A stretch of DNA of 42,891 nucleotides from Thalassococcus_A lentus. Its GTDB lineage: Bacteria > Pseudomonadota > Alphaproteobacteria > Rhodobacterales > Rhodobacteraceae. The notes below the pieces were generated by a model, which had not been told where the DNA came from, made no database searches, and worked only from the letters and a program-made list of their open reading frames with translations. Location: NCBI RefSeq assembly GCF_028023555.1, contig NZ_JAQIOY010000013.1, forward strand, positions 1 through 42,891, in the 5' to 3' direction. A program made the translations under genes and the position numbers. Positions within the stretch are counted from its first letter, which is position 1, and every line of letters starts with the position of its first letter. Below, piece by piece: positions 41,347 through 42,891 of the stretch.

Positions 41347-42204
41347 ATGACTGGCACGCTTCTTTCTCTTGGCCATGGGTATTCGGCCCGCGCACTTGCG
41401 GCACGCCTTGTCCCAAAGGGCTGGACCATTCTGGGCACAACCCGCGACCCGGCCAAAGCCGATGCCCTGCGCGCGGCGGGGGTTACTCCGGTTCTGTGGG
41501 ATGTGCAGGCCCTGACCGACGCGCTGGAACAATGCAACCATCTGCTGTCTTCGGTGGCACCGGCAGAAGGCTCAGACCCGGTGCTGGACCTGATCGGACC
41601 CGAAGTGGCCGCCAAAGCCGGTTCCCTGAACTGGGCGGGATATTTGTCGACCACCGGTGTCTATGGCGATCACGCGGGCGGCTGGGTCACTGAAGACACG
41701 CCCCTGACCCCTTCCACAAAACGCGGGGTTGCACGGGTTGCCGCCGAGGCGCGTTGGCGCGCCGTGCCGGATTTGCCGCTCCATATTTTTCGTTTGGCCG
41801 GAATTTATGGCCCGGGCCGCGGCCCGTTCCAAAAGGTTCAAGCCGGAACCGCGCGCCGGATCATCAAGCCCGGACAGGTCTTTTCGCGCTGCCATGTCGA
41901 AGACATTGCGCAGGTTCTCGAAGCATCAATTCTCAGGCCAAACCCCGGTGCGGCCTATAACATCTGCGATGACGACCCGGCACCGCCGCAGGATGTTCTG
42001 GCCTATGCCGCCGATCTTCTGGGCGTGCCCAGACCACCCGAGGTGGCCTTCGATCAGGCCGAGATGTCGCCCATGGCCCGCAGCTTTTATGCTGAAAGCA
42101 AACGGGTTTCGAATGAACGGATCAAGACGGAATTGGGCGTTCGTCTTCTATATCCCGACTATCGCACAGGCCTGCAGGCGGTCATGGATGCCGAAGCCCG
42201 CTGA
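41347..42204 (+). CDS. NAD-dependent epimerase/dehydratase-like protein (SDR, YeeZ type)
   Basis: A 285-residue short-chain dehydrogenase-type protein. The start has a Rossmann-like loop SLGHGYSARALA (7-18), and STTGVYGDHAG (about 101-110) carries the conserved Ser/Tyr-like motif of extended SDRs. The family includes YeeZ and other NAD-binding epimerases with unknown substrate. The stop overlaps the start of the ExoD-like gene by 17 bp, so the two are coupled. Confidence 0.85.
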   Translation: MTGTLLSLGHGYSARALAARLVPKGWTILGTTRDPAKADALRAAGVTPVLWDVQALTDALEQCNHLLSSVAPAEGSDPVLDLIGPEVAAKAGSLNWAGYLSTTGVYGDHAGGWVTEDTPLTPSTKRGVARVAAEARWRAVPDLPLHIFRLAGIYGPGRGPFQKVQAGTARRIIKPGQVFSRCHVEDIAQVLEASILRPNPGAAYNICDDDPAPPQDVLAYAADLLGVPRPPEVAFDQAEMSPMARSFYAESKRVSNERIKTELGVRLLYPDYRTGLQAVMDAEAR

Positions 42205-42802
42205 TCAACAGGCCGTCCCGGCAACCGGCAGGCTCACCGCCCTGCTCGACAGCATTGTGCCTGACGATGGCCAAGAGATGCTGCCCCTTCAGCAGATCAT
42301 CACCCGGATCGGAGAGCAGAGCTTTGCGCCGCTCATTCTGATACCCGCGCTGATCCTAGTCTCTCCGCTCTCTGCAATCCCCGGCTCACCGACTGTCGGC
42401 ATGATCGTCATTGCAACCGTAACACTGCAGGCTCTGGTGGGCCGCCGCCACCTCTGGCTGCCCGGATTCATCACACGGCGCCAGATTGCAGCCAGCAGAC
42501 TCAAAGCCGGTTTGAACTGGCTCGCGGGTCCGGCTGCCTTTGTCGACCGTCATTCGCGCAACCGGCTCAGGCTTCTGGTACAGCCGCCACTCGACAGGCT
42601 CGTACATGTGGCGATCCTGTGCACAGTCCTGCCATGGCCATTGCTCGAACCCTTTCCGATGCTGACATCATTTGGCGCGGGGGCAGTCTCGCTTCTGGCC
42701 ATCGGTCTGGTTCTGCACGACGGGCTCTATGCAGTAATGGGCTTTTGCACCCTTGCGGGCCTGACAACCGGCGCCATGGCCCTGTGGCAAGGGTTCCTCT
42801 GA
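42188..42802 (+). CDS. ExoD-like exopolysaccharide synthesis membrane protein
   Basis: A 204-residue protein with about four hydrophobic segments in the middle and C-terminal part (near 47-80, 130-150, 155-178 and 182-200). Signatures of the ExoD family: FAPLILIPALILVSPLSAIPGSPTVGMIV and the RHLWLPGFITRR loop. ExoD of Sinorhizobium is needed for normal exopolysaccharide production; the mechanism is unknown. ATG 42188 lies inside the end of the upstream gene (17-bp overlap), and the reading frame upstream is not used. Confidence 0.82.
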   Translation: MPKPADQQAVPATGRLTALLDSIVPDDGQEMLPLQQIITRIGEQSFAPLILIPALILVSPLSAIPGSPTVGMIVIATVTLQALVGRRHLWLPGFITRRQIAASRLKAGLNWLAGPAAFVDRHSRNRLRLLVQPPLDRLVHVAILCTVLPWPLLEPFPMLTSFGAGAVSLLAIGLVLHDGLYAVMGFCTLAGLTTGAMALWQGFL

Positions 42803-42819
42803 TCCACAGGCAGTCCGAG

Positions 42820-42871
42820 CTTCTTCTTTTTTCAAATACCGCCGGGGGGTTCGGGGGGCAGCGCCCCCCGA
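42820..42871. repeat. T-rich motif copy 2 followed by a GC-rich inverted repeat
   Basis: CTTCTTCTTTTTTCAAATAC (42820-42839) is a near copy of 28638-28656. It is followed by the perfect 9-bp stem TCGGGGGGC-AGC-GCCCCCCGA (42851-42871). The window ends 20 bp later. It could be a terminator of the ExoD gene or part of a repeated extragenic element. Confidence 0.5.
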
Positions 42872-42891
42872 CCGGTCGGATCGCCCCAGCG

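Noticed and set aside
1..42891. tRNA genes, CRISPR arrays, insertion sequences and prophage genes
   Set aside because: None was seen on reading either strand; there are no regularly spaced repeats and no transposase or integrase motifs.

Overview
The window looks like chromosomal DNA of a marine alphaproteobacterium of the Roseobacter/Rhodobacteraceae type. The evidence is the fairly high G+C, the protein families, an intact beta-hydroxyaspartate cycle operon, a MetR/metF pair and carnitine-type catabolic genes. No integrase, transposase, CRISPR array or prophage was seen. All genera named here are inference; no database was searched.

Layout. 1-5.3 kb: the start of a leftward gene (probably an NAD-linked formate dehydrogenase type subunit), a short AlkB-like monooxygenase, a small secreted protein, a LysR regulator divergent from a DUF1127 protein, a BI-1/YccA membrane protein with a strong terminator, a cupin, a GNAT acetyltransferase and ribosomal protein L33 with its terminator. 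5.4-13.3 kb: RNase P RNA and then a long leftward run: an alpha/beta hydrolase without its serine nucleophile, two tandem LysM + solute-binding-like paralogues, a secreted unknown, a double SnoaL-like protein, a weakly M15-like protein and two alpha/beta hydrolases. 13.7-15.7 kb: thrS with a perfect terminator.

15.8-18.5 kb: a four-gene bufferin-type operon. It encodes a small Cys-rich secreted precursor (DUF2282/BufA1), an MNIO enzyme (DUF692/BufB), its partner (DUF2063/BufC) and a DoxX membrane protein (BufD). Two near-identical 12-bp palindromes lie upstream and a hairpin follows the precursor gene. By homology this makes a thiol-modified peptide that buffers periplasmic copper. 18.5-21.5 kb: a small membrane protein, an ArsC-like protein, a cold-shock protein, and metR divergent from metF.

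21.5-27.1 kb: bhcR-bhcABCD, the complete beta-hydroxyaspartate cycle. Glyoxylate and glycine are joined to beta-hydroxyaspartate (BhcC), dehydrated to iminosuccinate (BhcB) and reduced to aspartate (BhcD). Aspartate then aminates glyoxylate and leaves oxaloacetate (BhcA). It assimilates glycolate/glyoxylate without carbon loss.

27.7-33.8 kb: a leftward cluster of acyl-CoA dehydrogenase, NDP-forming acyl-CoA synthetase, CaiD-like hydratase and a BKACE, divergent from a GlxA-type AraC regulator. The set fits catabolism of gamma-butyrobetaine/carnitine or a similar betaine. 33.8-37.2 kb: an Asp/Glu racemase-family protein divergent from a ThDP enzyme and a class II aldolase/adducin-like protein, a possible catabolic module of unknown substrate. 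37.3-42.9 kb: a phospholipase D/cardiolipin synthase type protein in AT-richer DNA, a sterol desaturase-family protein with an unclear start, a lytic transglycosylase lipoprotein, a methyltransferase, an NAD-dependent epimerase-like protein, an ExoD-like membrane protein and a G/C-rich inverted repeat at the edge.
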